A DNA stretch of 64,000 nt from Chlamydomonas reinhardtii (lineage: Eukaryota; Chlorophyta; Chlorophyceae; Chlamydomonadales; Chlamydomonadaceae): positions 8,281,709 through 8,345,708 of the forward strand of contig NC_057009.1 in assembly GCF_000002595.2 (NCBI RefSeq). The letters are read 5' to 3'. This document shows positions 22,322-33,390 of this stretch, in pieces (position 1 is the stretch's first letter; each line of letters begins with the position of its first letter). Both the position numbers and the translations under genes were made by a program. Below the pieces are notes generated by a model, which saw only the letters and a program-made list of their open reading frames with translations, ran no database searches and had not been told where the DNA came from.

Positions 22322-25300
22322 GCGCTCAACCGCGGCCTGGTGCCGCTGTCGACGCTGACCGGGCTGACCTGCCTCTCACTGCGCGGCTGCCGCAAGCTGA
22401 CCAACCAGGTGAGGAGGCGCGAGGCGCTTGGGGGAGTGCGGGGGGGGGTGTTTTGCTTTTTGCGGGCGGGCGGTGTGGTAAGCTGTACTCAAGTGCCCGC
22501 CCGGCCTGCATGTGCCGCTCGCGCGCCTCCCCGCAATCATGCAAACGCCACCGCGACCGCGCACAGGGCGTGGAGTCGCTGCGCGGCCTGCGGCTGCTGC
22601 AGTACCTGTCCCTGCACGGCGTGGTGCGGCTCAGCGACAAGGGGCTGCTGCCGCTGGCGGCGCTCACGGCGCTGCGAGGGCTGGAGCTGGGGCACACGCG
22701 CGTGTGGGACGAGGGGCTGGGCTCTGCGGCGCGGCTGCTGCCGGGACTGCGGTCTCTCAGCCTTGTGCGGGAGGAGGTGGGCGCGGGGGACGGGGGCGCG
22801 GCGGATGGGGGCTTAGGCCGATGGGGATGGGAGGCTAGCGGGGATGGCCAGATGGGGCCGGGGTATGTCTGGCTGGTGTGGTGAGGGTGGAAAGCAAGGG
22901 CATGCGCACATGTGCAGGTTCGCGGCACCTACAAGTGATATCGCGTGCCTACCCCGATGGTCCGGTGCCCATGCACGTCGCCCCCCTGGACGTTGGTCAC
23001 AACGTACTGTACCTGGCTACGCCTTCACTCCTTAAATAGTCATGAATGTAACCCCCCCCCTGACCTCGTACGTCCATGCCGTGCCGTGTGCGCACCCCTC
23101 GCCCCCGTGCACAGGTGACTGATGCGGGTGTGCGGCAGCTGTCGGCGCTGACGTGTCTGAGCCGCCTGGTGCTTCGGGACACGGTGGAGGTCAGCGGCGA
23201 CACACTGGCGGTGCTGCTGCCCACGCTCAAGGAGCTGCAGGTGCGGCCGTGTGTGCGTGTGGTTGGGTGGGGGTTACATTCATGATTAATCAAGAAGTGA
23301 AGGGGGTGGGGGTTTGGCCGTTAATGAGGAATGGAGTCAGGTTTAACCACGAGTTTAAAGCACCCACATCCCATGGGAGCAGCGGGTACTACACCGTTGG
23401 CGCCAGCATGGAGAACTGCATGGGCTGCTTCGTCGCCCGTTGGCTGGTTGTTACGGCTGGTTCCAACAAGGCTCTAGCCGTAGAAGAGGTCGTCGCAGAA
23501 CTGATAGGTGCATGCGTAAGACAACCTGCAACGCGCGACTTCGCTGCGACTTACCGGTATAGAAACCTCGCTTATAGAGCGCGAGTGCCATTGGGGTTGG
23601 GTCGGTGCCGTCACTCGGCCTCCGAGGTGTCCGAAGCCCTACCGCACCTCGGGCAGCTTCCGCTGGCTAGCTAGAAGCCGAGGCGCCGTCCGCAACGCTA
23701 CGTTCGTAGCCTCCCCCCCCACCACCGCTCCCTCTCCTCTGACCTCCTCCCCATCATCTCCATCCTTAATCCCCATCCTCCGCCCCCGGTTTGTTTGGGT
23801 TTGGCACTTATGTCCCTCCCGCCCGCCCCACCCTCCCTCCCAGGTCCTGGACATCCAGCGCAACTGGTCCTTCAACAACGTGCAGCTAGCGCGCTGCCTG
23901 CCCGCGCTGGCCGCCGCCTCCAACCTGTGCTGCCTGGACCTGCGCGCCTCCTGGGTCACGGACGAGGGCGTGGCGGCGCTGGGCCGGCTGCCCGGGCTGC
24001 GGCGGCTGGCGCTGAGCCCGCAGCACGAGCACTGGGCAAAGTACCTGCACGTGCTGCCGGGGCTCACGGGCCTCACGGGGCTGGTGATGGGGAACCTGCC
24101 CAGCGTCCCGTACCAGCTGGTGGAGGTGAGGAGCAGCAGGCGGGTGGGGGGGGGAGGCTGGTGGTGAGGTGGCAGGGGCAGGGGCTCTAATCCTCAAGAA
24201 ACCTTGACCCAGAACCAGTGCACAGAGCGCGGAGGAGGTTTGGCGTTGACCTAATGGTTGGGATGGGGAGGGTGCGTGTGGGGGAGGGTGTGTGTGTGTG
24301 GGGGGGGGGGGGTTGGGGGAGGGTGTGTGAAGGGTGGGGTGGGGGATGTTTGAGGCCTGCTCGCCTGCTCACGCCCTTGATTACCTCTCTCTCCGGACCT
24401 GAGACAACTCCTCCTCGGCGTTTACCTAACCGCTGCCTCCACCCTCACCCACTCCTCGCTCAGGCCCTGGCTGCGCTGCCCAACCTGCGTGAGTTGGATA
24501 TGTCTGAGCCGCCGCCGCCGCTGGAGGGCGCCGTGGGCTGGGCCGCCAGCGCTGTGGCCACCGCCACGGCCGTGTCCGCCAAGGAGCCGCTGCGGCCCTT
24601 CACAGTGGCGGCACTGGCACGGCTGAGCGCTCTGAGGCACCTTGACCTGTCCAGGTGGGTGTGACGAATGGGTGGGGGGTGGGGGTAGTCAGCCCTTGTG
24701 GGGGCGGGGGCGGGGCGGCGCGGATGTGGAGGGGCAGAGCCCGCTTGCAGCGCACGGGCCCGTCCTCGCGGCGCAGCATCACGCAAACCTCGCCCTCACT
24801 CAACTCCTGGCCCGGGCACACACACGCATGTGCAGTCCTGCGTGTTCCTTGCCTTGTGCTCTCTAGCACACATGCACACATACAGACACACTCATTCTGT
24901 TCCCCTTCAAAGCTATGTGCACGCGCCTCCCCCTCCCTCTCCCCGCACAGGCGCCACGTGCTTCCCGACCAGGCCCTGTTCCTGGCGGTGTGCATGCCCT
25001 CCCTGGAGCGAATCACGTTAGTGCAGTGCGGCTTGGCGCCCTCCGCCGTGGCGCGGCTGTGGCAGCAGCGGCCCTGCCTGGTCGTCATTTCCTCGGCCAG
25101 CGCCGCAGCCTACATGGGCGGCGGAGGAGGAGGAGGCGGCGTGTGTGGCGGGGAGGGGCTGGGCGGAGGCGGGGGCGCGGGAGATGGAGGCAGCGGGGAG
25201 GGAGGTGTTGGGGGCGCGGGCGGTGGAAGTAAGGTGATGGGGTACGGGCTAGCGCTGGCCGCGCCGGCGGGTGGTGGAGGTGGTGGTGGAGGCGGAGGCG

Positions 25301-25353
25301 GGGAGGGGCTGTTGTTGGAGGAGGTGGAGGCGGGTGCGGGTGCGGGCGCGTAG
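22322..25353 (+). CDS. Leucine-rich-repeat protein, 5' end unresolved
   Basis: Six in-phase exons: to 22408, 22567-22776, 23115-23240, 23844-24125, 24464-24654 and 24951-25353. They encode LRRs of the cysteine-containing/F-box type: LTGLTCLSLRGCRKLTN, LQYLSLHGVVRLSDKGL, VTDAGVRQLSALTCLSRLVL, LCCLDLRASWVTDEGVAAL and LRHLDLSRW. The C-terminus is a long Gly-rich tail (about 100 residues) ending EEVEAGAGAGA. Such LRRs bind protein partners, often as ubiquitin-ligase adaptors, but no F-box is visible. The first exon has no ATG in the LRR frame. It continues upstream into the kinase frame, separated by TGA TGA. It could start in an exon that I cannot see, or be a remnant of a longer kinase-LRR gene. 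Confidence 0.65.
22996..23053 (+). repeat. Intronic short repeat (CATGAATGTAACCCC type), copy 1
   Basis: About 58 bases ending TAGTCATGAATGTAACCCC match an intron segment of the aminotransferase gene at about 61122-61180. It lies in an LRR-gene intron, 60 bases before the 3' splice site at 23114. Confidence 0.65.
23268..23305 (-). repeat. Intronic short repeat, inverted copy
   Basis: The reverse complement reads CTTCACTTCTTGATTAATCATG followed by the conserved AATGTAACCCCC end, the same core as at 23027, 61147 and 62830. It begins about 30 bases past the donor at 23240. Confidence 0.65.
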
Positions 25354-27690
25354 GCGTGTGCATGTGTGTGGGGCTGTGGAGCCGCGGCTGCTACCGCGCA
25401 CCAGCTTCCGGTTTATGTGCGCTTTAGTTACATCAAGTATGGGGTTGGTCATGGGTCGTGGGAGAAAGCGTTTGTACATCTGATCATCCCTAACCCCAAC
25501 CACCCGTTGTACGCTGCGGTGGGGGCGGCCCAGAGCCCCAGCCCGCTTTGCGTTTGCGAGTGTGCCGTTGCAGTGCATGTCACGGCAGGGTCTGAGCCCG
25601 TAGCCCCGTAGGGTCCAAAGCTGCTGGTGAGGCCTTATATTAATACCCATCCTTTTTAGCGGCCGCTATTGAAGGCTGTGAAGCTTCGTGTGGTACGGTA
25701 GTACTCCATCGTGGTGCCCGCTGGATCCGGCCAAGGTGCGTCGCGTCCGACAGTTTTGCGAGTGTTGTGTGGCGGTCAAAAGCAAGCTGGGTGTGTGGCC
25801 CTTTCGCTTGCGCACGGCCGCCGGGTGATTCATGTTTGCGCGCCACGTCGTGTGCCGGGTTTGGCATTCGAGAGGTAAATGCGCTTGTGTAGAGCTAAAG
25901 GCGTTGGTGGTGAAGCCCGTCCGGAACAAACCACGCCGCGCATTTGCGGCCGAGCTTGGGTCGGCGGCGTGTGCTTTCGACGCTGTCTTCATCTAGATTG
26001 GGACAGGTGCGACGTCAACAATGATGATTGCCGTGCTGTTTCATCCATGTGTTGTGTGGAATAATAAGACGGCCGGAGCGGCAGCGCGGCCGGGCACGTG
26101 TGCGGGCTGGGTCACGAAGGGGGACAAGCCGACAAGGCGGGTGACCATGGTGCGTGCAGACGTGCAGTACGGCAGTTGCGCGGCTCACAGACTGACCTGG
26201 CAGAACGGTATGGTATCGTTGGCAGACTTAGTGTCCATACCCATGACACCTTGCAGACGTGGTTACTTGCAGGTGTGCGTTGCGTCAACGGTGTACACGA
26301 AATGTGGTTAGGAATGAAAAGGCGACGAGGTTGGCAGAAGGTGCTTGTATGGGATACGGTCCAGGCCAAAGCACCTGAGCAAATACTAGTGTGCGCGCGT
26401 GGTGGTAGGCGGTATCAGATTGTCAGGGGGTCCCTGGTTCTCGCATGAGTTGACCTGGGTCAATTAGTGCGGCAGGAACAGCTGCTGCGTGCTTCCCGTG
26501 CTTTCATGTTGCGGCTATGCGATAGGTGTGTTCGTTTGGGTGGTGCTGGCGGGTTCGTGCGGGCTGACTTGAAGCGCCGGCGTCTGGGCGGGACTGCATC
26601 GCGGGGTGTCACTTGAACGAATAAAAGTGAGGGCATTGTAACAGGCCATTGGCAGTAAGCGGCCAGCAGCATAGGCGGAACCTCATCAAGGCCTTGTGGT
26701 GCGCAACTAGTGTAAATGCTCTACTGTGCCCTTGCATGGTCAGCTCCTTCCGCGCACAGCCCCATCCAATGCTTGTACTTGCTCATCTGCACGCCTGGTT
26801 GCTTGTTGTCTGATTGGGAAGTGCTTGGCTCAGACTGCAGCCGCTCGTGCTTCCATGCCTGAACTGCCTGTAACACCACTGGAGCCTGCCAAACCGCCAC
26901 ACTACGGTACGGTAATCCGCTTGCTAAGCTATGTCGAGGTAGTTTCGACAAGCTGAGCTGAGCCCACGCCACGTCTCCAGTCTCCCTGAGCCCACGCCAC
27001 GTCTTCAGTCTGAGGCCGCAAGCGTCTACTTCATCTCCCGGACAGGGGGGGGGCGGGTAGGAACAAATTCTTTTGACCCCATGCCACAAAACCTCCCGGA
27101 CCCCCCGACCGACTGACCGACCGCCCCCCCCCTGCCGTACGACCCCCCAAAACCCCCTCAGTACCCCTTAGTTTTTTGCCAGGTTGGTGCCAATGGACTG
27201 CTCTTGGTGAGCTCTATCGCTATGTTAGATGATCCGCCTTGGGAACACACTTTGACCGACCGACATGTGGACATGTGGACATGTCCCCCGTCTGCCGACA
27301 AGGATCCTGACCAGCGATGCCTGCGGCATGTATGTGCGGACACTCCCCCTGCTGTGCGGGCGTGTGCCCGAGGGGAACCGGGGGAGGAGCAGGAGATGGC
27401 GGCGGCGGCAGCGGCGGCGGCGGAGGGACAGGGGAAGAGGAGGAGGCGGCGGCAGGGCTAGAGGAAGAGGTGTAAGCGGCAGGAGAGGAGGAGGAGGCAG
27501 TGGCGGCAGGGAAGGAGGAGGACGCAGCGGCGGCAGTGGAGGAGGAGGCGGTGATCGGGAGGAGGCGGTGAGCTGCACCCATTGCGCCGCGCGCTGCAGG
27601 ACAGAAGCGCTATGAACAAAACTTGGCACGAACCTGTGCAAAACCTCTTGGGACCCCCGACCGACCGACCCACCGGCCACTTTGAGGGGT
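25354..27690. other. LRR-gene 3' flank and spacer
   Basis: No further coding exon is convincing. TGTAA, the usual green-algal polyadenylation signal, first occurs downstream of the LRR stop at about 26634, so a 1.3-kb 3' UTR is possible. Bases 26960-27010 hold a 30-bp direct repeat (CTGAGCCCACGCCACGTC). Bases 27105-27120 and 27655-27672 hold GACCGACC-type repeats. The open frames here are not domain-bearing. Confidence 0.4.
27395..27575. repeat. GGAGGMGGC-type low-complexity tract
   Basis: A purine-rich stretch of GGA and GGC triplets opens long frames on both strands by composition alone. It is not counted as coding. Confidence 0.7.
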
Positions 27691-27698
27691 CATAACTT

Positions 27699-28216
27699 CG
27701 TCGTAGCTGACTTCTGGGGTCGTCTCCAGACGTTTGTGACTTTGGGTATCAGGCCAAAGGGTTGGGACGTTGTGCCGTTTGAGCATCCTTTCCTATCTCG
27801 GGCTGTTGGTGACGGCATGGTTTTGCGCTTGCCGTATGACGCTGATTCCCCGCCTCCCTCGCCGTGAGAGGTTGTGCGTGGTTGGTGGCTTTGTGTGTGG
27901 GCAGGATGCACGCGTGGGCGACCGTGCTAGTACCTGGACGCTTGCGCCCTGGTTAGTGCGTGCGCTGTGCGTGTGTCCTGCGGCCTAGACGTTTCCCGGC
28001 ACTCCTGTGCCTAGGCTTGTGACGTTGAGGCACAGCGGTGGGGCTCTGGCGGGTTGAGGCTTGGCTAGGACTCACTGTGCGCGGAGTCACACGGACTTTG
28101 CCCGCGGGAGGGTTTGCAGCAAAGTCGGGGTTGGTGGAGTCAAGTTGGGCCCTGATAGCATGTGATGGCTCGGCGTCTTCGGGTGCTGGGACTGTCCCCT
28201 CTGTAACATCCGCATT
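27699..28216 (+). mobile_element. 5'-truncated LINE fragment, copy 2 (continuous)
   Basis: It is flanked by the 8-bp target duplication CATAACTT at 27691-27698 and 28217-28224. It ends at the same base as copy 1 (CTGTAACATCCGCATT) but starts later, as expected of target-primed insertion with 5' truncation. It encodes the tail VVADFWGRLQTFVTLGIRPK through HPFLSRAVGDG to the stop at about 27867, followed by a 350-bp 3' UTR. It shows that the two halves of copy 1 were once joined. Confidence 0.8.
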
Positions 28217-28224
28217 CATAACTT

Positions 28225-29219
28225 TGCATCCAGAAACCCATTTTCGATTTTGAAAGCGGATTCGTGATTTTCTCGTTGAGCTCTATCCATTTGAAGCATG
28301 GGGTCTGTTTCGGAAGATTCTACCCCCCCCCTGTCCCGGACGTAGTCGGGGCCGGCTCGTACAGGCACGGCCCGCCATGCATCCAGCCACGTCCCGCTGC
28401 CGAGCACAAGCACAGCCAGCAATCAATCAAACAGCAGGAAATCTCCTAGCCACAACATTCTTAGCTGCGTGCTGCGGCTGAGCATCCACATACTGTGCGG
28501 TGGTATGCTAACCTGCCTTACCACTGTCCCATCGCACACATATGGGGAGCCGTACTACGGTCCGCACCCGTCAGTTACCCCATGGCCTACACCGCGTCAT
28601 GTCCCCATGCAGCGGCACCTCATGCCCAACTCGCCTGGCCGGCACCAGCCTTTCATACCGGTCTCGGCTCACCATTTACAGCAGCCAGTGAGCCTTCGCG
28701 TCAGCCCGGCCGCAGCTAGGCAGCCACCCTGGTTTGTTTTCTGCGCCGGCCTCAACGTTTTGACAACCGCCATGCTGCACCCTCCTTTCTGCCGTTCTCT
28801 TTCCTCTTGTCCTTGCATTTACGTACTACTCCTGGCTCACCGCGGATGCCTGGCTGCGTTCCTGGCTGCGTTCCAGGTGGGTCTCTTGGGGTTCGCGTTA
28901 TCACAACGCATCGCAGCCTTCGCTTGGTAGTCTGCGGCCAGTCTACGCCAGCCCAGCCTCTGACAGCCGTATACACAAGCGTTAGGACGCCGGCGTGGCG
29001 CAGCTTGGCGCGCGGTTACCTCGTCAAAGGTAATTAACGTAGCAGTTGCGGTCGCTGCTCATGATCACGCTTTTCTTTTTGCTTGTGCTAGCTCATTGGC
29101 CTCGGCAAAAAATAGTATAATGGCGGTTCTAGGACAGCTCCGACTAACCCCCAACTAATTCGTGTACGGCACCCCAATCCCCCTCAGCCGTACAGGAGGT
29201 AGCGTGGCAGTTGGCAGCT
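28225..29219. other. Spacer with weak open frames
   Basis: A plus-strand frame at 28469-28930 (Pro/His-rich, then hydrophobic) has no family resemblance, and I see no splice structure that supports it. There is no repeat partner in the window. Confidence 0.35.
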
Positions 29220-30266
29220 GCGCGAGTGTGAGCAGGTAGTTGTACGGCGGTCCGGCTCGGAAGTCGGAAGCTACCGGACTGTAGTGACGCACACGGGCAG
29301 TTGATGCTAGTCGGCAGGCGCGCGAGTGGGAGCTGGCAGTTAAGCGCGCACGCGTGTGGGAAGCTGCGTCTGGGCACGGTGGAGCACGGCGGGTGTGGCG
29401 GTTGGCGCGGCGCGTGAGTGGGAGTGCATAGTCGTGCGCGCGCCGTCTGGGAAGCTGCGTGTGTGAGCTGCGTGTAAACTCAGAGAGACGCATGGGGCTG
29501 ACCCGGTTTCCATAAGCTGCCTCTGGGCGCACACAGTTTCACACGGTTGACAGTTGGGCTGCAGCGCGGGCGGGACTCGCTGGAGTGCCGTTCGCTGGTG
29601 GGCACGCGCGGGCGGGGCGCAGGGAACGAACTCGGCGGAAACTCGGCGGAAATTCGATGGAAACTCAGCCGAGTCACTTGAGCTGGGACGCACTTCACGG
29701 TCGCACTGCAGTTGGAGCATTAGTCTCACATCAAAAGATGATGTTAATGGTGCATGGAGCAAGTGCAGGCTTGGGGGCTCCCGGTGAAATTCCTGGAGGG
29801 GCCCTCTTTAAGTTGCTACCGCGTATCCAGACTTGCACGCAAACACGCACCTACCGCCAACTCACGCTCCATGCCCTTTGTGCCTGTCATGGCGTACGAC
29901 CGGGATTGCGCCTGCAACGTGCGCGTTGCTCTTTTTCTGCCGCCCTGTCAGTACCTTATCCTTACTTGCATCCACTTTTTCTCTGTGCCTTTATGATTGC
30001 GATGTTACAGACAGCCCGACCCTGCAAGCGTGGAAGGGGCGTCGAGTGCCCTAAGCCACGGGGATCCATCCTGTGACCGGAAACCACCACCAGGTTGGCT
30101 GCACACCCTCAGGTCCTCAGTCCAGCGACTCCACGCACAGTGAGTCGAAGCCAAGCCAGGCACCCGGGTGCGTGACCCGCCAACAGGGTTGCCTAGTACG
30201 CGACCCTCTCTCCATAATACGCGCAATAATACAGCGTACTAGGAGTTCTAGTACAGTACGTTAAAA
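29220..30266. repeat. Dispersed repeat G, copy 2 (continuous)
   Basis: This copy matches 1197-1897 joined to 4247-4576 with few changes, and it provides the empty site for the Fanzor element between 29936 and 29937. It ends inside the first 83 bases of the hAT-like MITE at 30266, where both copies stop matching. Confidence 0.85.
30184..30266 (+). mobile_element. hAT-like MITE, fragment
   Basis: The first 83 bases of the MITE (CAGGGTTGCCTAGTACGC onward) are present and then replaced by unrelated sequence. It lies at the same place in repeat G as the copy at 4497, so the MITE was in the repeat before the repeat was duplicated. Confidence 0.7.
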
Positions 30267-31020
30267 GATCTCGGTCTGGGTGTGCTGCTTCTCGGTCGGC
30301 GGGGCAAGGGGAGGCACGTGGGAACATGGTCGCAAAGGGTCGCAAGACAGGTGCGGATGTGGGGTCTCGGTGGGATGTGGGTGGAGTCTCGGCCACGGGT
30401 CTCGCGCCGGCTCACACTCTTGCACAAGCAGTGTTCTAGGGCCCGATGTAGAGACATGGCGGCTCGGCCATGGAAAAGAACATCTGAAACTGTCACACGG
30501 CATGTAGGGGCGTCCTAGGGCAGCACACCAGGAGGGCTCTGGACAGGCCGGAATCAGAAGCAGCCATTTGTATGACACCATTCAGCAAGCTTTCGGGTTC
30601 ACATGCTCAGTCCTGGTGAGCGCGACTGGTGAGCGCGACTTTGTTAGCCAATCAACCACTGCATGTCCGGCGCGGAACCGCTCTGAGCCCCAATCCAAAG
30701 GCACAACGTATGTCAAGGAGCAATAATGGGGTGTTCATGTGTTTAGGCTGAGTCGGGATGTAGGGAATTCGCGCGGTTGCGGCACTGAGTCCGACCGGTT
30801 GCAAGGTTTTTCGAAATTTTGAATTGTCACAAATTAAAGACTAATAAGACAAACCCAAAAGTGCATTGCGTAGCAAACTTACGACAAAAACGGAAGCTAA
30901 ATCCAGAACCTCACGACAACGCTCGCTTCCATATCTGCTCGCAATGGGCACCGCCTGTAAATGATTTTCTTTCCCCGCACTTATAACGGGCACGCCAAGG
31001 AACTGCGGAAAACTGTTGAA
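30267..31020. other. Unassigned spacer
   Basis: I see no supported gene. A short direct repeat (GTGAGCGCGACT, twice at about 30616-30640) is the only regular feature. Confidence 0.4.
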
Positions 31021-31350
31021 GGGAGGAGGGAGGAGGGAGGAGGGAGGAGGGAGGAGGGAGGAGGGAGGAGGGAGGAGGGAGGAGGGAGGAGGGAGGAGGG
31101 AGGAGGGAGGAGGGAGGAGGGAGGAGGGAGGAGGGAGGAGGGAGGAGGGAGGAGGGAGGAGGGAGGAGGGAGGAGGGAGGAGGGAGGAGGGAGGAGGGAG
31201 GAGGNNNNNNNNNNNNNNNNNNNNNNNNNNNNNNNNNNNNNNNNNNNNNNNNNNNNNNNNNNNNNNNNNNNNNNNNNNNNNNNNNNNNNNNNNNNNNNNN
31301 NNNNAGGGAGGAGGGAGGAGGGTGGAGGGTGGAGGGAGGAGGGAGGAGGG
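31021..31350. repeat. GGGAGGA satellite with a 100-N assembly gap
   Basis: A 7-bp unit GGGAGGA runs from 31021 to 31204, is cut by exactly 100 N (31205-31304), and resumes with variants (GGGTGGA) to about 31350. The gap length is a convention, so the true array is probably longer. The strand asymmetry (all purine on plus) favours G-quadruplex or triplex structures. Confidence 0.95.
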
Positions 31351-31437
31351 GTTGTGGGCGGGGTCGAAACCCAAGATTGGGTGTAGTACAGGCGCCACCA
31401 GGGCTATCGCAGGCGGTGTGGGACATGTGCGAAGGAT

Positions 31438-31614
31438 CGGTGTGGAGGTGGTTGCGGACTTCTGGTCACGGCTAGCTGCGTTTGTGAGTCTGCGTCGGCC
31501 TCCGCGCCGCTGGGACCTTGTCCCGAACCAGCACCCATTCCTAGCGTCAGATGATGTTGGAGGGGTTATCTTTGTAGGGCCAACAGCGGACTCGCCACCG
31601 GCCTCACCCTAGCT
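31438..31614 (+). mobile_element. LINE C-terminal fragment of a second subfamily
   Basis: The frame EVVADFWSRLAAFVSLRRPP through HPFLASDDVGG to DSPPASP and stop is clearly homologous to the protein tail of the two LINE fragments at 5344 and 27699, but diverged at DNA level. Conserved positions include ADFW-RL, FV-L, WD-VP, HPFL and ADSPP-SP. The 3' limit of the element is not determined and may reach the Helentron-like element at 31950. Confidence 0.55.
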
Positions 31615-31949
31615 TGTCAGCTTAGGGACTCGCAAGAGGTAGTCTTATGACGCCGACCCACGGCTTAGGTGAGCAGCGCTAGCGTTTGCGGTGAGCCGGG
31701 CCTGGGGTTCCGGAGGCGAGGAGCATGGGGGTCATTCGGGGATCTCTCCTCAGCTAAATCTACTCCGCTTGGTTGCGTTAGGGCGCCTCGGCGCCCTGAC
31801 CCTCCTTGTCGGTAGTAGTTCCTGGCCGGCCTTCGTGGCCGCGCCAATCCCCTGTGGCGCCTCCATGGCGTCCCTGGCGTTGCTTAGGTCAGCTGTAGTG
31901 CGTCAGTAGGTCTGCCGACATCCCCATCAAACGCAAGCACCACACATTT

Positions 31950-32628
31950 TTGGGCTGAGCCCCCCGAGCGGCCTCCCGACTGGCCTTCGCCCCCAACCCT
32001 CCGACTGTCCTTCGCCCCTCCCCTTCTCAAAACCAGGGGGGGCGAAGCCCCCCAGGATTGCCCCTGTCCGTGCCTGCCTGCGTGCCTGCGTGCCATACTG
32101 GCACAAACCGCGAGCGCCACGTATTATTAATTGCTATTCCCTATTGTAGAAAAATAGGCGGAAGGGAAAACTCGGCCGGAGCGAGAAGCGACCTCGCGAG
32201 TCCATGGACATCTTGACTTGCTTCAGTCCGCGAGTATAGCTCTCGGGCCCTGAATATCTTACATCCATGCATCAAAATATGTCTACGACAAGCGTCTTGG
32301 GGCAAGAATGTCGAAATTTTGTGCAACAGCCGAACCATGCGTGCCGAGCCCGCCTTAATTGTGTCGCGGCCCCGGAGCAAGAGCCCGAGCCCGGCTAGCC
32401 GTTTGTGGTGCTTATGAGGGATTTGGAATGAGGTACCACGGGGTCATGTGTGGAGTGGTGTGGACAGGGCGTAATTACGCGCGTGGCGGGCATGGCGTTG
32501 GCATACCCCTTTGCCAGTCCCGCTGGGCTTGCAAGGGTGCTGTTCATGTCGCCGGTACCCATCGTCACATCCCTTGCTCTATCAGGGGCTCAGCCCATTT
32601 TCCAGCTGTACAAAGCTGACACCCCTTG
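31950..32628 (+). mobile_element. Small Helentron-like element, copy 3
   Basis: It begins TTGGGCTGAGCCCCCCGAGCG within a T run and ends GACACCCCTTG. Its last 490 bases match the element at 5992-6641 in inverse orientation, including the GGGCTCAGCCC subterminal motif and the CAGCT...AGCTG hairpin. The left part contains an extra CCTTCGCCCC-rich stretch. No coding frame is convincing. Confidence 0.65.
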
Positions 32629-33390
32629 TCTCGTCGGCGTCACAGACGCGCAATGTCTTGGCGCGGAGGCCCATGTCCGGAAACGTCAGTGCCGAGGCAC
32701 CACAAAGGGAAACACCTACCGCTACGCAGTACCCCGGCTTGCCCCCTCCCCCTGTCGCATTGCGCACCATTGCAGGCCCGGCATGACGGGAATTAACCCC
32801 CGATCCCAGCTATCGGCTATGGGCTCATTCCCAGCATCCAGTTCCGCGCAGTCGCAGTTCTGCGAACGGGGTGGGAGGGGGGTGCGGGGGGAGGGATGCC
32901 CGGTGCCCGGACTGTACGAGCCAAGGCGAGAGAGCGCGGGGGGGGGGGGGGCGGGGGCGGGGGCGGGTGGGGGTGGGGGGGCCCCGAGATGTTGCACATG
33001 ATTTCGCGAAATCGTCACCACGATAGTATGCACTGTTGATACCACAAAATCTGCGCTGCTGATCCATTGAGATGAAGCAACCGGCGTCGCTGCTTTTGCC
33101 GATCGGCGAGGGCGCATGCGCTTCGCACTTACAATGTCTTGTGAAATGTTTATTGCCTTGAGGTGCCATCGTCTGCTGACAAGAATTGCAACCCGATGGC
33201 GCTATCGGCGCCGGGATCCTCCAATCCCTTCGCCTCTAGTCTGACGTCTTCCTTGCGTTTCCGCAAAGTTATGCATCGCTTAGGACAAATTGAATGGCGT
33301 ATTATTTGCACAAGAATTCTGGCTACGTTCGGGTTTCTCGGCGTAACTGCACATAAAACTGGAATAACCGAGGGGGCCCCGCCTGGGACT
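32629..33390. other. Unassigned spacer with a G-run tract
   Basis: Bases 32938-32983 are almost pure G in blocks of 4-13 and are a strong G-quadruplex candidate. Nothing else is recognised. Confidence 0.5.

Noticed and set aside
30961-31612. Open frames through the GGGAGGA array and N gap
   Set aside because: Satellite translation. Only the last 58 codons (from 31438) show real homology.
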